Shown here piece after piece: positions 21,996 to 30,760 of a DNA stretch of 30,813 nucleotides (position 1 is its first letter; the number at the start of each line of letters is the position of its first letter). Position numbers and translations under genes: made by a program. Source of the stretch: CAZYVU01 sp964651435 (GTDB taxonomy: Bacteria; Desulfobacterota; Syntrophorhabdia; Syntrophorhabdales; CAYQXL01). A model generated the notes under the pieces. That model saw nothing but the letters and a program-made list of their open reading frames with translations, was not told the origin of the DNA and searched no databases. Where the stretch lies: NCBI GenBank assembly GCA_964651435.1, contig CAZYVU010000037.1, positions 1 to 30,813 of the forward strand, given 5' to 3'.

Positions 21996-24977
21996 TCAGG
22001 CGCTAAAGACATCCTTGAAAGGCGACTGCCAAGCCTCCCTGAGGCGGGCGACATCTGTTTCCACTGCCTGGCTGCCGCCCAAACCCTTGATAAGAAAGAG
22101 GCCGTCATCCCGCACCCTGCCGATGACGGCATGGGGCAGCCCCCGGAAGAGGTGGTGAAAGGCCTCTCTATCACCCGGGGCGACGGTGACGACAAAGCGG
22201 CTCTGGGATTCCGAAAAGAGCATAAAGTCATCCCTGAAGATGGCCGTCGAAGGGACCATGGAGAGATCGATCTCGGCCCCAAGGCCGCCCGCAAAGGCGC
22301 TTTCCGCCAAAGCGCAGGCCAGCCCGCCATCGGAAATGTCGTGGCATGAGCGGATGAGCCCCCTGCCGATGGCCTTCTCCATCCTCTGAAAGATGCGTTT
22401 CGCCACAGGCCCGCGGACCCGTGGAGGTATGTTGCCGTTGCGCCCCCGCGAGGAGAAGTACTCCGATCCTCCCAGCTCCGGATAGGTCCTGCCTATAACG
22501 GCGATGACCTGCCCCCCTTCCTTAAACTCCATGGTGACGGCCCGTCGAACGTCGGGGATGACGGAGATGGCCGAAATGAGCACCGTCTGGGGTACGGAGA
22601 TCCGTATCTCCTGGTGCGTGTAATCGTTCTTCATGCTGTCTTTGCCGGAGATAAAAGGCGTGCCGAAGAGCGTTGCATAGTCGAAGAGGGCCTTGTTGGC
22701 CCTTACCAGTTGGGCCAGCTTGTAGGGGCCCTCGGGGTTTTTCTCTGACTCGACGGGATCGGACCAGCAGAAATTGTCGAGGAGGGCCAGGCGCTTCAGG
22801 CTGCCCCCGCTTGCTATGTTGTTACGGATCGCCTCGTCGATGGCGCAGGCAACCATGTGGTAGGTGTCGAACTTGCTGTACTTGGGACATATGCCGTGGC
22901 TGACGACGATGCCCTCCATGGACCCGAGATCGGGTCTCACGATGGCGGAATCGCTGGGCCCGTCATTTGTCTTTCCCGAAAGAGGCTTGAGCACGCTCCC
23001 GCCCTGCACCTCGTGGTCGTACTGGCGAACGACGTACTCCTTGCTGCATACGTTCCACCGCTTCAGCAGTTCGGTAAGGGACTCCGTCGAGGGCCCTTCG
23101 TCCGGCAAGGGGGCTTCATCATAGATCCTGTGCTCCCATCGGGCCGAAAGGTGCATTGTGGGCAGTCCGTCGTGGAGAAAAGACATGTCGAGGTAGGCCA
23201 CCGTCTTGCCGTTGTAGAGGACATGTAATATACCCGTGTCGGTGAACTCGCCGAGGACCGTCGACTGCACGTTCATGGCCTTCGACAGGTCCAGAAACTC
23301 CTTAAGCCTTCCGGGGCTCACCGAAACATTCATGCGCTCCTGGGCCTCGGACAGCAGTATCTCCCAGGGGGAGAGCCCGTGGTACTTCAGGGGTGCCCTG
23401 TCCAGGTGAAGAATGCAGCCATTCGTGTCTGTTGCCATCTCGCCCACCGACGACGAAAGCCCTCCGGCACCGTTGTCCGTAATGGAGGTGTAGAGGCCCC
23501 GATCGCGGGCCAGAAGAAGAAAATCGGTCATGCGCTTCTGCGTAATGGGATCGCCTATCTGGACGGCGCTCGTCGGCGACACCTCCGAAAGCTCCTCCGA
23601 TGAGAATGTCGCCCCGTGGATGCCGTCCTTGCCGATCTTTCCTCCTACCATGACGATGGCATCACCCTTGTGCGCCCTCTTGAGGTAGCTGGCCTCCCCT
23701 TTGACGGTGGCCGGCATGATGCCGCAGGTGCCGCAGAAGACGAGGGGCTTTCCCAGATACCCGTCGTCGAAGACGAGAGATCCGTTGACGGTGGGAATGC
23801 CGCTTTTGTTTCCCCCATGTTCCACCCCTTCCCGGACGCCCTCGAGTACCCGTTTGGGGTGCAAAAGGCGCGGATAGGCGGGGCCCTTGTAGTCCGGCGC
23901 GGCGAAGCAAAATATGTCGGTGTTGAAGATCAGCTTCGCGCCCTTGCCGGTGCCGAAGGGGTCCCGGTTGACGCCGACGATGCCCGTCAGTGCCCCGCCG
24001 TAAGGGTCAAGGGCCGAAGGCGTGTTATGCGTTTCCACCTTATAGGCGAGGTTGAACTTCCTGTTGAACCGGATAACGCCCGCATTGTCCTTAAACACGG
24101 AAAGGCAGAAGTCCTGCCTGCCCCTGGCGGCCCGGATCGCCTCCGTAGAGCCCATGACGTACGTCTTAAAGAGGCTCTTGATGGTCTCGCTCTTTGCCCC
24201 TTCACGGTAGTCTATGGTGGCGTTGAAGATCTTGTGCTTGCAGTGCTCCGACCACGTCTGTGCGATCACCTCGAGCTCCACGTCCGTTGGAGAGCCGAGC
24301 CCAACGGCCTTTCTGGTTTCAAGAACGCCGGGGTCGAGGAAATGCCTCTGAATGGCGCCGAGCTCCTCCCTGGAGAGGGCCCAGGTCCTTTCCCTGTTGA
24401 TGCGCAGGAGCTCCTCGATGGCCATCGTCATGTCGAAGGTTTCGACAACCGGTGCGGTGGTGATCTCGACCTTCGGGAGAACGATGCCCATGCCGCCGTC
24501 CTCCTCGTATTCCCTGCGGCTCTTAGCCGTGTATCGCTGAATGAGCGTATTGGCCAGCATCTGCTCCGCTATGGCCAAAAGGGTTGCCTTCTCCATCTCA
24601 CCGTGAAAGAAGTAGAGCCGCGATGTGTACACGCCTTCGGACTCCCGGAAGGGGCTACCGGAAACAGCCTCGATGACCTCCCGTGCCGTCCTGCCCACGT
24701 TGTCCGTCACGCCGGGCTTGTATCCCACCTCGATGGCCCAGGTGCCGTCCATGGGCGTGCCGCGGTCAACAAAGGCAACCTGCGTCACCGGATCGATGAA
24801 GCCGTCCGTGGTAAGGGCCGCCAACGTCTCAGCGTCCAGAGCCCTGTCGATGGTATAAACGTCATGGGTGCGGACCACCACGTCCAGACCCAGCTCCGCC
24901 CTGATGCGCCGCCGCAGCTTTTCGCCGGGCACATCGCCAACGCTTCCCTTGTAGCCTACTTCTATTCTATGCGCCAT
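21996..24977 (-). CDS. purL: phosphoribosylformylglycinamidine synthase, PurS-PurS-PurL fusion
   Basis: FGAM synthase, fourth step of purine synthesis. The protein has about 993 residues, against about 740 for a free-standing small PurL. The N-terminus carries two PurS-like ferredoxin-fold repeats: HRIEVGYKG to about 75 and WAIEVGYKPGVTDNVG to about 155. The PurL core follows with WSEHCKHKIF near 255, VETHNTPSALDPYGGA near 325, GGKIGKDGIHGATFSSEE near 460, TDNGAGGLSSSVGEMA and CHDISDGGLACALAE near the end. No glutaminase domain is present, so a separate PurQ must supply ammonia. ATG 24977 gives the family-like start MAHRIEV. TTG 24986, 4 bp after AAGGAG, is an alternative. It overlaps the preceding isomerase-like gene. 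Confidence 0.95.
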   Translation of the reverse strand: MAHRIEVGYKGSVGDVPGEKLRRRIRAELGLDVVVRTHDVYTIDRALDAETLAALTTDGFIDPVTQVAFVDRGTPMDGTWAIEVGYKPGVTDNVGRTAREVIEAVSGSPFRESEGVYTSRLYFFHGEMEKATLLAIAEQMLANTLIQRYTAKSRREYEEDGGMGIVLPKVEITTAPVVETFDMTMAIEELLRINRERTWALSREELGAIQRHFLDPGVLETRKAVGLGSPTDVELEVIAQTWSEHCKHKIFNATIDYREGAKSETIKSLFKTYVMGSTEAIRAARGRQDFCLSVFKDNAGVIRFNRKFNLAYKVETHNTPSALDPYGGALTGIVGVNRDPFGTGKGAKLIFNTDIFCFAAPDYKGPAYPRLLHPKRVLEGVREGVEHGGNKSGIPTVNGSLVFDDGYLGKPLVFCGTCGIMPATVKGEASYLKRAHKGDAIVMVGGKIGKDGIHGATFSSEELSEVSPTSAVQIGDPITQKRMTDFLLLARDRGLYTSITDNGAGGLSSSVGEMATDTNGCILHLDRAPLKYHGLSPWEILLSEAQERMNVSVSPGRLKEFLDLSKAMNVQSTVLGEFTDTGILHVLYNGKTVAYLDMSFLHDGLPTMHLSARWEHRIYDEAPLPDEGPSTESLTELLKRWNVCSKEYVVRQYDHEVQGGSVLKPLSGKTNDGPSDSAIVRPDLGSMEGIVVSHGICPKYSKFDTYHMVACAIDEAIRNNIASGGSLKRLALLDNFCWSDPVESEKNPEGPYKLAQLVRANKALFDYATLFGTPFISGKDSMKNDYTHQEIRISVPQTVLISAISVIPDVRRAVTMEFKEGGQVIAVIGRTYPELGGSEYFSSRGRNGNIPPRVRGPVAKRIFQRMEKAIGRGLIRSCHDISDGGLACALAESAFAGGLGAEIDLSMVPSTAIFRDDFMLFSESQSRFVVTVAPGDREAFHHLFRGLPHAVIGRVRDDGLFLIKGLGGSQAVETDVARLREAWQSPFKDVFSA

Positions 24978-25740
24978 GATATCCAAGGAACTCCTTTAGT
25001 TTTTCTATGCTTTCCAGGGCCTGCCGCTCGCCGTGAACCTCGGCGACGAAGACAAGCCTTCCGGATATGCCGTCGAGAAGGGACCGCAGCTCCCTGAAGG
25101 GGAAGGTGCCTTGCCCTATGGGAAGGTGATCGTCTCTTGTCTTGTGGTTGTCGTGGAGGTGCATCTCCACGATGCGGCTGCAGAGCGGCATGAGCCATGC
25201 GCCGAGGGATACCTTCGAAAACAGGTTGAAGTGGCCCGAATCGAAGCAGAACATCAGCCTGTCCCTGTCAAAGTGTCCAAAGAGCTCCGACAGCGTGTCG
25301 GGTCTCTCTTCAAAAACGTTCTCCACGGCAACGGGGATGGCCCTGTCAATGTGCCTGAGGACTTCCTGCCATGTATGGACGCTTCCCTCGAGCCAGAGCT
25401 GCTCGTGGCCGTCAAACCGCCACCTATCGTAACCCGGGTGACAGACCATCACCTTTGCCCCAAGCTCAGAGGCTATGCGGGCGGACTTGGCAAGGGCCTC
25501 CCTGGTGAGGGAGCGCACCCCTTTGTCGTACCCTCCGGGGCTCAAGTCCATAAAGGGCGCATGCAGCGTGCAGGCGATGCCCTCGCCTCGCAGCCTCCCG
25601 CCCAGCGTCCCGGCAGCCTTTTCGCTCACCTCGTCGAGGAGGTTGTTGTCAATGTAGATCTCTATCCCTATGCCGAGATTGACGATCCTGGGAATGTTGG
25701 CTTCTACCATCCGGTAGGGAAGATTGATAAACGGGCGCAT
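24967..25740 (-). CDS. sugar phosphate isomerase/epimerase-like TIM-barrel protein
   Basis: A 257-residue protein of the xylose isomerase-like TIM barrel (AP endonuclease 2) family. Visible features are GIEIYIDN near residue 26, LHAPFMDLSPGG near 59, HPGYDRWRF near 102, AVENVFEE near 139 with the metal-type Glu, CFDSGHFNLF near 168 and EMHLHDNHKTRDDHLPIGQG near 190. These supply the His/Asp/Glu metal ligands. The substrate is unknown. ATG 25740 was chosen from domain homology; the open frame reaches to 26247, but that part is antisense to uvrA. A promoter lies at 25763-25791. It shares 11 bp with purSL, an operon with no obvious metabolic reason. Confidence 0.85.
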   Translation of the reverse strand: MRPFINLPYRMVEANIPRIVNLGIGIEIYIDNNLLDEVSEKAAGTLGGRLRGEGIACTLHAPFMDLSPGGYDKGVRSLTREALAKSARIASELGAKVMVCHPGYDRWRFDGHEQLWLEGSVHTWQEVLRHIDRAIPVAVENVFEERPDTLSELFGHFDRDRLMFCFDSGHFNLFSKVSLGAWLMPLCSRIVEMHLHDNHKTRDDHLPIGQGTFPFRELRSLLDGISGRLVFVAEVHGERQALESIEKLKEFLGYHGA

Positions 25741-25762
25741 TGACGGGTTGTCACCAAAGACT

Positions 25763-25791
25763 AATTTACAGGCTTGGGGAGAACAAATCAA
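25763..25791 (-). promoter_or_regulatory. candidate promoter of the isomerase-purSL pair
   Basis: On the minus strand TTGATT (25791-25786) and TAAATT (25768-25763) are 17 bp apart, each matching 4 of 6 consensus bases. The position suits a transcript start about 15 bp before the ATG at 25740. Confidence 0.4.
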
Positions 25792-25816
25792 CAGAAAAGA
25801 GAGGACCTGGCGGCGT

Positions 25817-25845
25817 TTACTACGGGGCCGAAATCTGTTACATTG
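25817..25845 (+). promoter_or_regulatory. candidate uvrA promoter
   Basis: TTTACT and TACATT, 17 bp apart within 25826-25854, each match 4 of 6 bases. The -10 ends only about 10 bp before the uvrA GTG, so the 5' leader would be extremely short. I see no SOS LexA box in either common form in the 114-bp spacer. Confidence 0.3.
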
Positions 25846-25854
25846 TAGGTACCC

Positions 25855-28746
25855 GTGAACAGAATATTCGTAAAGGGTGCCCGCGAACATAATCTGAAAA
25901 ATATCGACGTGGAAATCCCGCGGAACCAGATGGTGGTCATCACCGGACCGAGCGGATCGGGCAAGTCGTCCCTTGCCTTTGATACGATTTACGCAGAGGG
26001 GCAGCGAAGGTACGTGGAATCGCTCTCCTCCTACGCGAGGCAGTTCCTGGAGCTCATGGACAAGCCCGATGTTGATTACATCGAGGGTTTGTCGCCGGCC
26101 ATCAGCATAGAGCAGAAAAGCTTGAGCAAGAATCCCAGAAGCACCGTAGGCACGGTGACGGAGATCTACGACTACCTCCGGCTCCTGTTCGCCAGGATCG
26201 GCCACGTCTTCTGCTACGGTTGCGGAAAGGAGATCAAGAGCCAGCACGTACCACAGATCGTTGATGCCGTTACCGCCTTGGGACAGGGTGCGGCCGTTAC
26301 TATCCTGGCCCCCATCGTTCGCGGGAGAAAGGGTGAATACCGGAAAGAGATCGACGACCTGCGCAAGCAGGGGTTTACAAAGCTAAAGCTCAACGGCACC
26401 ATCGTCGACCTATCCGACGAGCTGGTGCTGGATAAGAACAAGAAGCATGACATCGAGGTCGTCATAGACCGGATCACGCTCCGCGAGGGCGTCGAGCGGA
26501 GGCTTTACGAGGCTGTCGAGCTCGCGTTGCAGAAGGCGGGTGGCCTTGTCAAAGTAGAGGGGCCGAAAGGGGCCCAGCTCTTCAGCGAGAAGTTTGCCTG
26601 TCCCGATTGCGGCATAAGCTACCCCGAGATCACGCCGAGGATGTTCTCGTTCAACAACCCGTACGGTGCATGTCCCAGTTGTCTGGGCCTTGGGGTCAAG
26701 GAGTACTTCGATCCTCAGCTCATCGTCCCCAATCCCGATCTCTCCTTACGTGAGGGGGCCGTCGTACCTTGGGGGGAGAAGAATCCCGTTCACTTCCTTC
26801 CCTTTCTGGAGGGGCTGGTTGCCCACTACAAGATCGACATCAGGACACCCTTCAGGGCCCTCCCGAAGGAGGTTCAGGACGTTATACTTCATGGCTCGAA
26901 GGGTGAGTCCATAGAATTCTATCGCGACCGCGGCAGTCGGCGGCAGATCCTGCAGGAGCCCTTTGCCGGCGTCATCGAAGAGCTGGAGCACGAGCGGGCC
27001 CACGCGGCTCCGTGGGAGCGGGAGCGGTTCGATCGCTTCATCAACCTTATCCCCTGCCCCACCTGCGGCGGAACGAGGCTGAAAAAAGAGATGCTCTGGG
27101 TGAAAGTCGACGGCCTGAATGTTGATGAGATAGCCCGGATGACCATTGCGGCGTGCCTCGCCTTCTTTCGGAATATACGCATATCGGAGAAGGAGCGGGA
27201 GATCGCCAGGACGATCCTGAAAGAGGTGGTCTCGAGACTGGAATTCCTCCTCGATGTGGGCCTTGACTACATTACGTTGAGCCGAAACTCGGCGACGCTC
27301 TCCTCCGGCGAATCTCAGCGCATACGCCTTGCTACGCAGATAGGCTCGGGATTGACGGGCGTGCTCTACGTTCTCGACGAGCCCTCCATCGGCCTGCACC
27401 AGCGGGACAATGAAAGGCTTCTGGGCACGCTGAAGCACCTCAGGGACCTGGACAACACGGTTATCGTCGTCGAGCACGACCACGACGCCATCGTGTCATC
27501 CGATTTTGTCGTTGATCTGGGCCCCGGGGCAGGCGAGCGTGGGGGCCATCTCGTTTTTGCCGGAACGCCGGACGAGCTCGTGTGCGACGAGAAATCCATA
27601 ACGGGTAGATACATATCGGGCCGGTCCCGCATCGAGATTCCGGAAAGGCGCAAGAGGCCCAAGGGTGTCCTCGAAATCAAAGGTGCCCGGGTCAACAACC
27701 TGAAGGACATCGACGTTTCCATCTTTCTCGGTGTGTTCACCTGCATAAGCGGCGTCTCCGGCTCGGGGAAGAGCAGCCTCGTGGTGGACACGCTCTACCC
27801 CCTGCTGAAGCAGAGGCTGTACCGGTCAAAGGAAAGGGCCGGCGAAGTCCGTGAGATTTCGGGATATGAGGCCATTGATCGGGTCATCGACATAGATCAG
27901 TCCCCGATCGGAAGGACGCCCCGCTCCAACCCGGCCACCTATACGGGCGTTTTTACGCCCATACGGGAGCTTTTCGCACGCCTTCCCGAGTCGCGAATGC
28001 GCGGATACAAGGAGGGGCGCTTCAGCTTCAACGTAAAAGGCGGCCGATGCGAGACCTGCGCGGGCGAGGGGTTTGTAAAGATCGAGATGCAGTTTCTGCC
28101 CGATGTCTACATCGTCTGCGATGTGTGCAAGGGAAAGCGGTACAACAGGGACACGCTGGAGGTCCATTACAAGGGAAAGAGCATTGCAGATGTCCTGGAG
28201 ATGACCGTTACGCAGGCCATGGAGTTCTTTGAGGCCATCCCGATGGTCTCGTCCAAGCTCAAGGTCCTCAATGACGTGGGCCTGGGTTACATCCGCCTGG
28301 GCCAGGCAGCCACCACGCTTTCGGGGGGGGAGGCCCAGAGAATCAAGCTGGCCCGGGAGCTGTCGAAGCGGGACACGGGGAGCACCTTCTACATCCTCGA
28401 TGAGCCTACGACGGGCCTTCACTTTGCCGACATCGAAAAGCTGCTGGCAGTTCTTTTCCAGCTCGTGGAAAGGGGCAACACGGTTGTTGTCATAGAACAC
28501 AACATGGACATCATCAAGTGCGCCGACTGGGTAATCGATTTGGGCCCCGAGGGTGGCGACAGGGGTGGCTCGGTCGTTGCGACCGGGACGCCGGAGGAGA
28601 TTGTCCGGGTCCCCGAAAGCCACACGGGCCGGTTTCTCGAGCGATACCTGACCGTAGTCAGGGCCGGTAGCGACGATGGACCGGCGCCTTCAGGGGGCGG
28701 CATCAAGGGTTCAGCCGATGGCCGCCGAAGGGCTTACGGGAGGTAG
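25855..28746 (+). CDS. uvrA: excinuclease ABC subunit A
   Basis: UvrA is the damage-recognition ATPase of nucleotide excision repair and loads UvrB. The 963-residue protein has two ABC modules: Walker A GPSGSGKSS at 31-39 and GVSGSGKSS at 633-641, signatures LSSGESQRI and LSGGEAQRIKLAREL, and Walker B segments ending VLDEPSIGLH and ILDEPTTGLH. Zinc-binding pairs are CPDC/CPSC near 246-274 and CETC/CDVC near 735-760. The start is GTG 25855 (NRIFVKGAREHNLKNI). A C-terminal tail of about 25 Gly/Arg-rich residues lies beyond the usual end. uvrB and uvrC are not nearby. Confidence 0.98.
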   Translation: MNRIFVKGAREHNLKNIDVEIPRNQMVVITGPSGSGKSSLAFDTIYAEGQRRYVESLSSYARQFLELMDKPDVDYIEGLSPAISIEQKSLSKNPRSTVGTVTEIYDYLRLLFARIGHVFCYGCGKEIKSQHVPQIVDAVTALGQGAAVTILAPIVRGRKGEYRKEIDDLRKQGFTKLKLNGTIVDLSDELVLDKNKKHDIEVVIDRITLREGVERRLYEAVELALQKAGGLVKVEGPKGAQLFSEKFACPDCGISYPEITPRMFSFNNPYGACPSCLGLGVKEYFDPQLIVPNPDLSLREGAVVPWGEKNPVHFLPFLEGLVAHYKIDIRTPFRALPKEVQDVILHGSKGESIEFYRDRGSRRQILQEPFAGVIEELEHERAHAAPWERERFDRFINLIPCPTCGGTRLKKEMLWVKVDGLNVDEIARMTIAACLAFFRNIRISEKEREIARTILKEVVSRLEFLLDVGLDYITLSRNSATLSSGESQRIRLATQIGSGLTGVLYVLDEPSIGLHQRDNERLLGTLKHLRDLDNTVIVVEHDHDAIVSSDFVVDLGPGAGERGGHLVFAGTPDELVCDEKSITGRYISGRSRIEIPERRKRPKGVLEIKGARVNNLKDIDVSIFLGVFTCISGVSGSGKSSLVVDTLYPLLKQRLYRSKERAGEVREISGYEAIDRVIDIDQSPIGRTPRSNPATYTGVFTPIRELFARLPESRMRGYKEGRFSFNVKGGRCETCAGEGFVKIEMQFLPDVYIVCDVCKGKRYNRDTLEVHYKGKSIADVLEMTVTQAMEFFEAIPMVSSKLKVLNDVGLGYIRLGQAATTLSGGEAQRIKLARELSKRDTGSTFYILDEPTTGLHFADIEKLLAVLFQLVERGNTVVVIEHNMDIIKCADWVIDLGPEGGDRGGSVVATGTPEEIVRVPESHTGRFLERYLTVVRAGSDDGPAPSGGGIKGSADGRRRAYGR

Positions 28747-28753
28747 GGCGTCG

Positions 28754-29479
28754 GTGCGAAAGGTTGTCGTCATTCCGGCACGGTACGGGTCTACGAGGTT
28801 TCCCGGCAAGCCCCTGGCCCGCCTTGGGGGAAGGCCCATGATTCAATGGGTGTACGAGAAGGCCCGATCGTGCAGGGGTGTTGACGAGGTGTTGATCGCC
28901 ACTGATGACGAGCGGATCGGAGCAGCCGCCCGGTCCTTCGGCGCCGGTGTGGTTATGACCGAGGGGGCCATTGCGAGCGGTACCGACAGGGTGTGCAAGG
29001 CCCTGGAGGGGCAGGAGGCCGACGTGGTCGTCAACCTTCAGGGAGACGAGCCCTTTGCCCGGACCGACATGATCGAGACGATCTTCAATGCCCTTGAGGA
29101 GGGGGCGGAGATGGCGACGCTTGCCTCTGCCCTCGCAGGCGACAGGGAGTACGTGGACCCCAATACCGTCAAGGTGGTTTGCGACAACCTGGGTTTTGCG
29201 CTCTACTTTTCGCGGGCGCCCATCCCCTTTTTGCGGGGTGAAGGAAGAGGGTCCCTTCTCAAGCATATAGGTATCTACGGGTTTTCGAGACCGGCTCTCG
29301 AACGGTTCGTTTTGCTGCCCAAGGGTCGCCTCGAGGAGGCAGAGTCGCTGGAGCAGTTGAGGGCCTTGGAGAACGGTTTTCGTATTAGGGTCATAAAGAC
29401 GACATACGATGGTTTCGGAATCGACACAGAGGAAGACCTGGCAAGGGCCGAGGCACTGATAGGCCGGCGGCCGGGGTAG
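28754..29479 (+). CDS. kdsB: 3-deoxy-manno-octulosonate cytidylyltransferase
   Basis: KdsB activates KDO as CMP-KDO for lipid A inner core, so the organism is Gram-negative with LPS. The 241-residue protein opens VVVIPARYGSTRFPGKPLA and has ATDDERI, ASGTDRVCKAL, VVNLQGDEPF near 94 and KHIGIYGFSRPALERF near 173. GTG 28754 follows GGGAGG by 10 bp and matches the family start. The frame is open further upstream into uvrA, but that segment is not homologous. It lies 7 bp after the uvrA stop, so it is cotranscribed with a DNA repair gene. Confidence 0.95.
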   Translation: MRKVVVIPARYGSTRFPGKPLARLGGRPMIQWVYEKARSCRGVDEVLIATDDERIGAAARSFGAGVVMTEGAIASGTDRVCKALEGQEADVVVNLQGDEPFARTDMIETIFNALEEGAEMATLASALAGDREYVDPNTVKVVCDNLGFALYFSRAPIPFLRGEGRGSLLKHIGIYGFSRPALERFVLLPKGRLEEAESLEQLRALENGFRIRVIKTTYDGFGIDTEEDLARAEALIGRRPG

Positions 29480-29498
29480 GAGGGAGGAGAATTGAACC

Positions 29499-29960
29499 GT
29501 GCGTAACGACGAGGACCTTTCATGGAAGGAATTGGAGCTGGAGAGCCCGCCCGCACCGGGCAACAAGAACGTAAAGGCTGAGGGGCCGAAAAGGGCGCCT
29601 GTGACCCTGTCAAAGAGGGGCCTCAGCATTGCCGTCATTGCAATGGTCCTCTGTGTGGTGACGATCCTGATCTTTGTAAAGATGTCAAATCTGAGAGCGG
29701 ACGTTGCGTCCATGGAGGCGCGGCTGTCCGACCTTGTGAAGAGTAACGAAAAGCTGCGGGCGGAGCTCAGTGACGTGACGGCCCGGATCTCGCAGCTCAA
29801 AGTCCAGCAGAGGGAACGTCAGGCAGTGCAGCCGCCGGCCGCTGCGAAGCCCACGCCGGCACAGAAGCCCGCAGCAGCGGCAGACATAAAGAAGCAACAG
29901 CCCAAGAGAACGGCCCCGAAACCGAAACAGGCGGCTCCGGCGGAACCGCGGAGCCGATAG
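29499..29960 (+). CDS. single-pass membrane protein with coiled coil and Pro/Ala/Lys-rich tail
   Basis: A 153-residue hypothetical protein. About 44 cytoplasmic residues precede one membrane helix at roughly 43-62 (SIAVIAMVLCVVTILIFV). A coiled coil follows at about 66-108 (LRADVASMEARLSDLV, then KLRAELSDVTARISQLK). A low-complexity tail of Ala, Pro, Lys and Gln runs to the end. The layout resembles FtsB/FtsL-like or TolA-like periplasmic scaffolds, but no family motif is clear. GTG 29499 has the very purine-rich AGGAGGGAGGAG upstream. It is the last gene of the uvrA-kdsB group. Confidence 0.72.
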   Translation: MRNDEDLSWKELELESPPAPGNKNVKAEGPKRAPVTLSKRGLSIAVIAMVLCVVTILIFVKMSNLRADVASMEARLSDLVKSNEKLRAELSDVTARISQLKVQQRERQAVQPPAAAKPTPAQKPAAAADIKKQQPKRTAPKPKQAAPAEPRSR

Positions 29961-29966
29961 CCGGCG

Positions 29967-30392
29967 TCACAAGCCTATGGATTTCTCCCAACCCTGGCCG
30001 AAATCGGCGAGCGGCTTGATCTCCGTTATCTCAAAGGCCACAACGGCATAGATGAGCTTGGCGGCGCTGTCGCCGACGGTGCGGGCCACCTGGGCCCTGA
30101 AATCGGCGAGTTTCTGGCCCTCGGTCTGACATTCCACCATTTTTACGTAGAGGCGGACTCCCCTCCACTCCGTTGGAACCTTTCCCGGCTCCATGATCAT
30201 GAAGACGCCCTGCGGATTCTCTTGCAGGTAGGCAAAGGTCCTGTTCTTTCCGAGGCCCATGACGATGGTCTTCTCGTCAACCATGCGCGGAGAGCCGAAG
30301 TAGGCCACATTCACCCTGCCATCCTTACCGGCTGTGCTAAGGCACCCGAGTCGCGGCTGCTTGTTAAAATAGTCCATCAGCTTCGTTGACAT
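29967..30392 (-). CDS. pyridoxamine 5'-phosphate oxidase-like FMN split-barrel protein
   Basis: A 141-residue protein of the FMN-binding split-barrel superfamily. The opening STKLMDYFNKQPRLGCLSTAGKDG, the strand VNVAYFGSPRMVD and GLGKNRTFAYLQENP are typical of small flavin or F420/FMN oxidoreductases of anaerobes. Residues of the true PdxH active site are not evident, so vitamin B6 synthesis is unlikely. ATG 30392 is preferred because AGGGGG ends 5 bp upstream; GTG 30398 is the alternative. It converges on the membrane protein gene with only 6 bp between stops. Confidence 0.8.
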   Translation of the reverse strand: MSTKLMDYFNKQPRLGCLSTAGKDGRVNVAYFGSPRMVDEKTIVMGLGKNRTFAYLQENPQGVFMIMEPGKVPTEWRGVRLYVKMVECQTEGQKLADFRAQVARTVGDSAAKLIYAVVAFEITEIKPLADFGQGWEKSIGL

Positions 30393-30413
30393 ACGCACCC
30401 CCTGAATGCAATT

Positions 30414-30434
30414 TAGGGCCCTCGGGCCCCAGGG
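30414..30434 (-). terminator. possible terminator of the small Cys/His gene
   Basis: Directly after the minus-strand stop at 30435, GGGCC and GGCCC form a 5-bp GC hairpin with a CGAG loop, followed by TAAATT. It could terminate the small upstream gene. It also precedes the FMN-protein gene. Confidence 0.35.
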
Positions 30435-30617
30435 CTAAGAAACCTTCTTCGGCGACTCCGGCTTGCACCGCTTGTGTCGTGCAAGGCCGTGGCCGACGTA
30501 GACGCTCCCCTGGGTGATCCAGCGGCCGCAAATGTAGCAGCAGTCCTTGCGCATCTCCGGGAAGAGCGGCTCCTGCACCGTCGCCTTTCTGCCGTGCCTC
30601 GCCTTTTCCTCATTCAT
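30435..30617 (-). CDS. small Cys/His (zinc-binding type) protein, 60 aa
   Basis: I do not recognise the family. The 60-residue product starts MNEEKARHGRKATVQ. It has Cys26-Cys27-x-x-Cys30 (CCYICGRW) and His49-x-Cys51 (RHKRC), with His43 between, a probable single zinc site. It is basic overall with a Lys-rich tail. ATG 30617 is preferred because it begins the compact cysteine protein and has GGAGTGA upstream. The same frame is open to 30728, but that extension is low in recognisable structure. It lies between tRNA-Leu and the FMN-protein gene on the same strand. Confidence 0.55.
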   Translation of the reverse strand: MNEEKARHGRKATVQEPLFPEMRKDCCYICGRWITQGSVYVGHGLARHKRCKPESPKKVS

Positions 30618-30760
30618 GCCTGGCACCGTCACTCCTGTTTCTCCGTCTCCTTTCTTCCCCCAACTCCGAAGGACACCGGAGAGTGCTCGGGTTGAGGCTT
30701 TATCCCTCTCCATCACCCGTTCGCCCACGCTCCGTTTCCCCGATTCTTCGCCGGTCAGGT

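Noticed and set aside
23616..25097. 493-codon plus-strand open frame opposite purSL
   Set aside because: Antisense shadow of a well-supported PurL; composition is random-like and no motif is visible.
25741..26247. N-terminal extension of the isomerase-like gene to 26247
   Set aside because: The extension is antisense to the start of uvrA and unlike the family; homology begins at 25740.
28676..28753. KdsB start inside uvrA at 28676
   Set aside because: The extra 26 residues are not KdsB-like; GTG 28754 has a good ribosome site and the family N-terminus.
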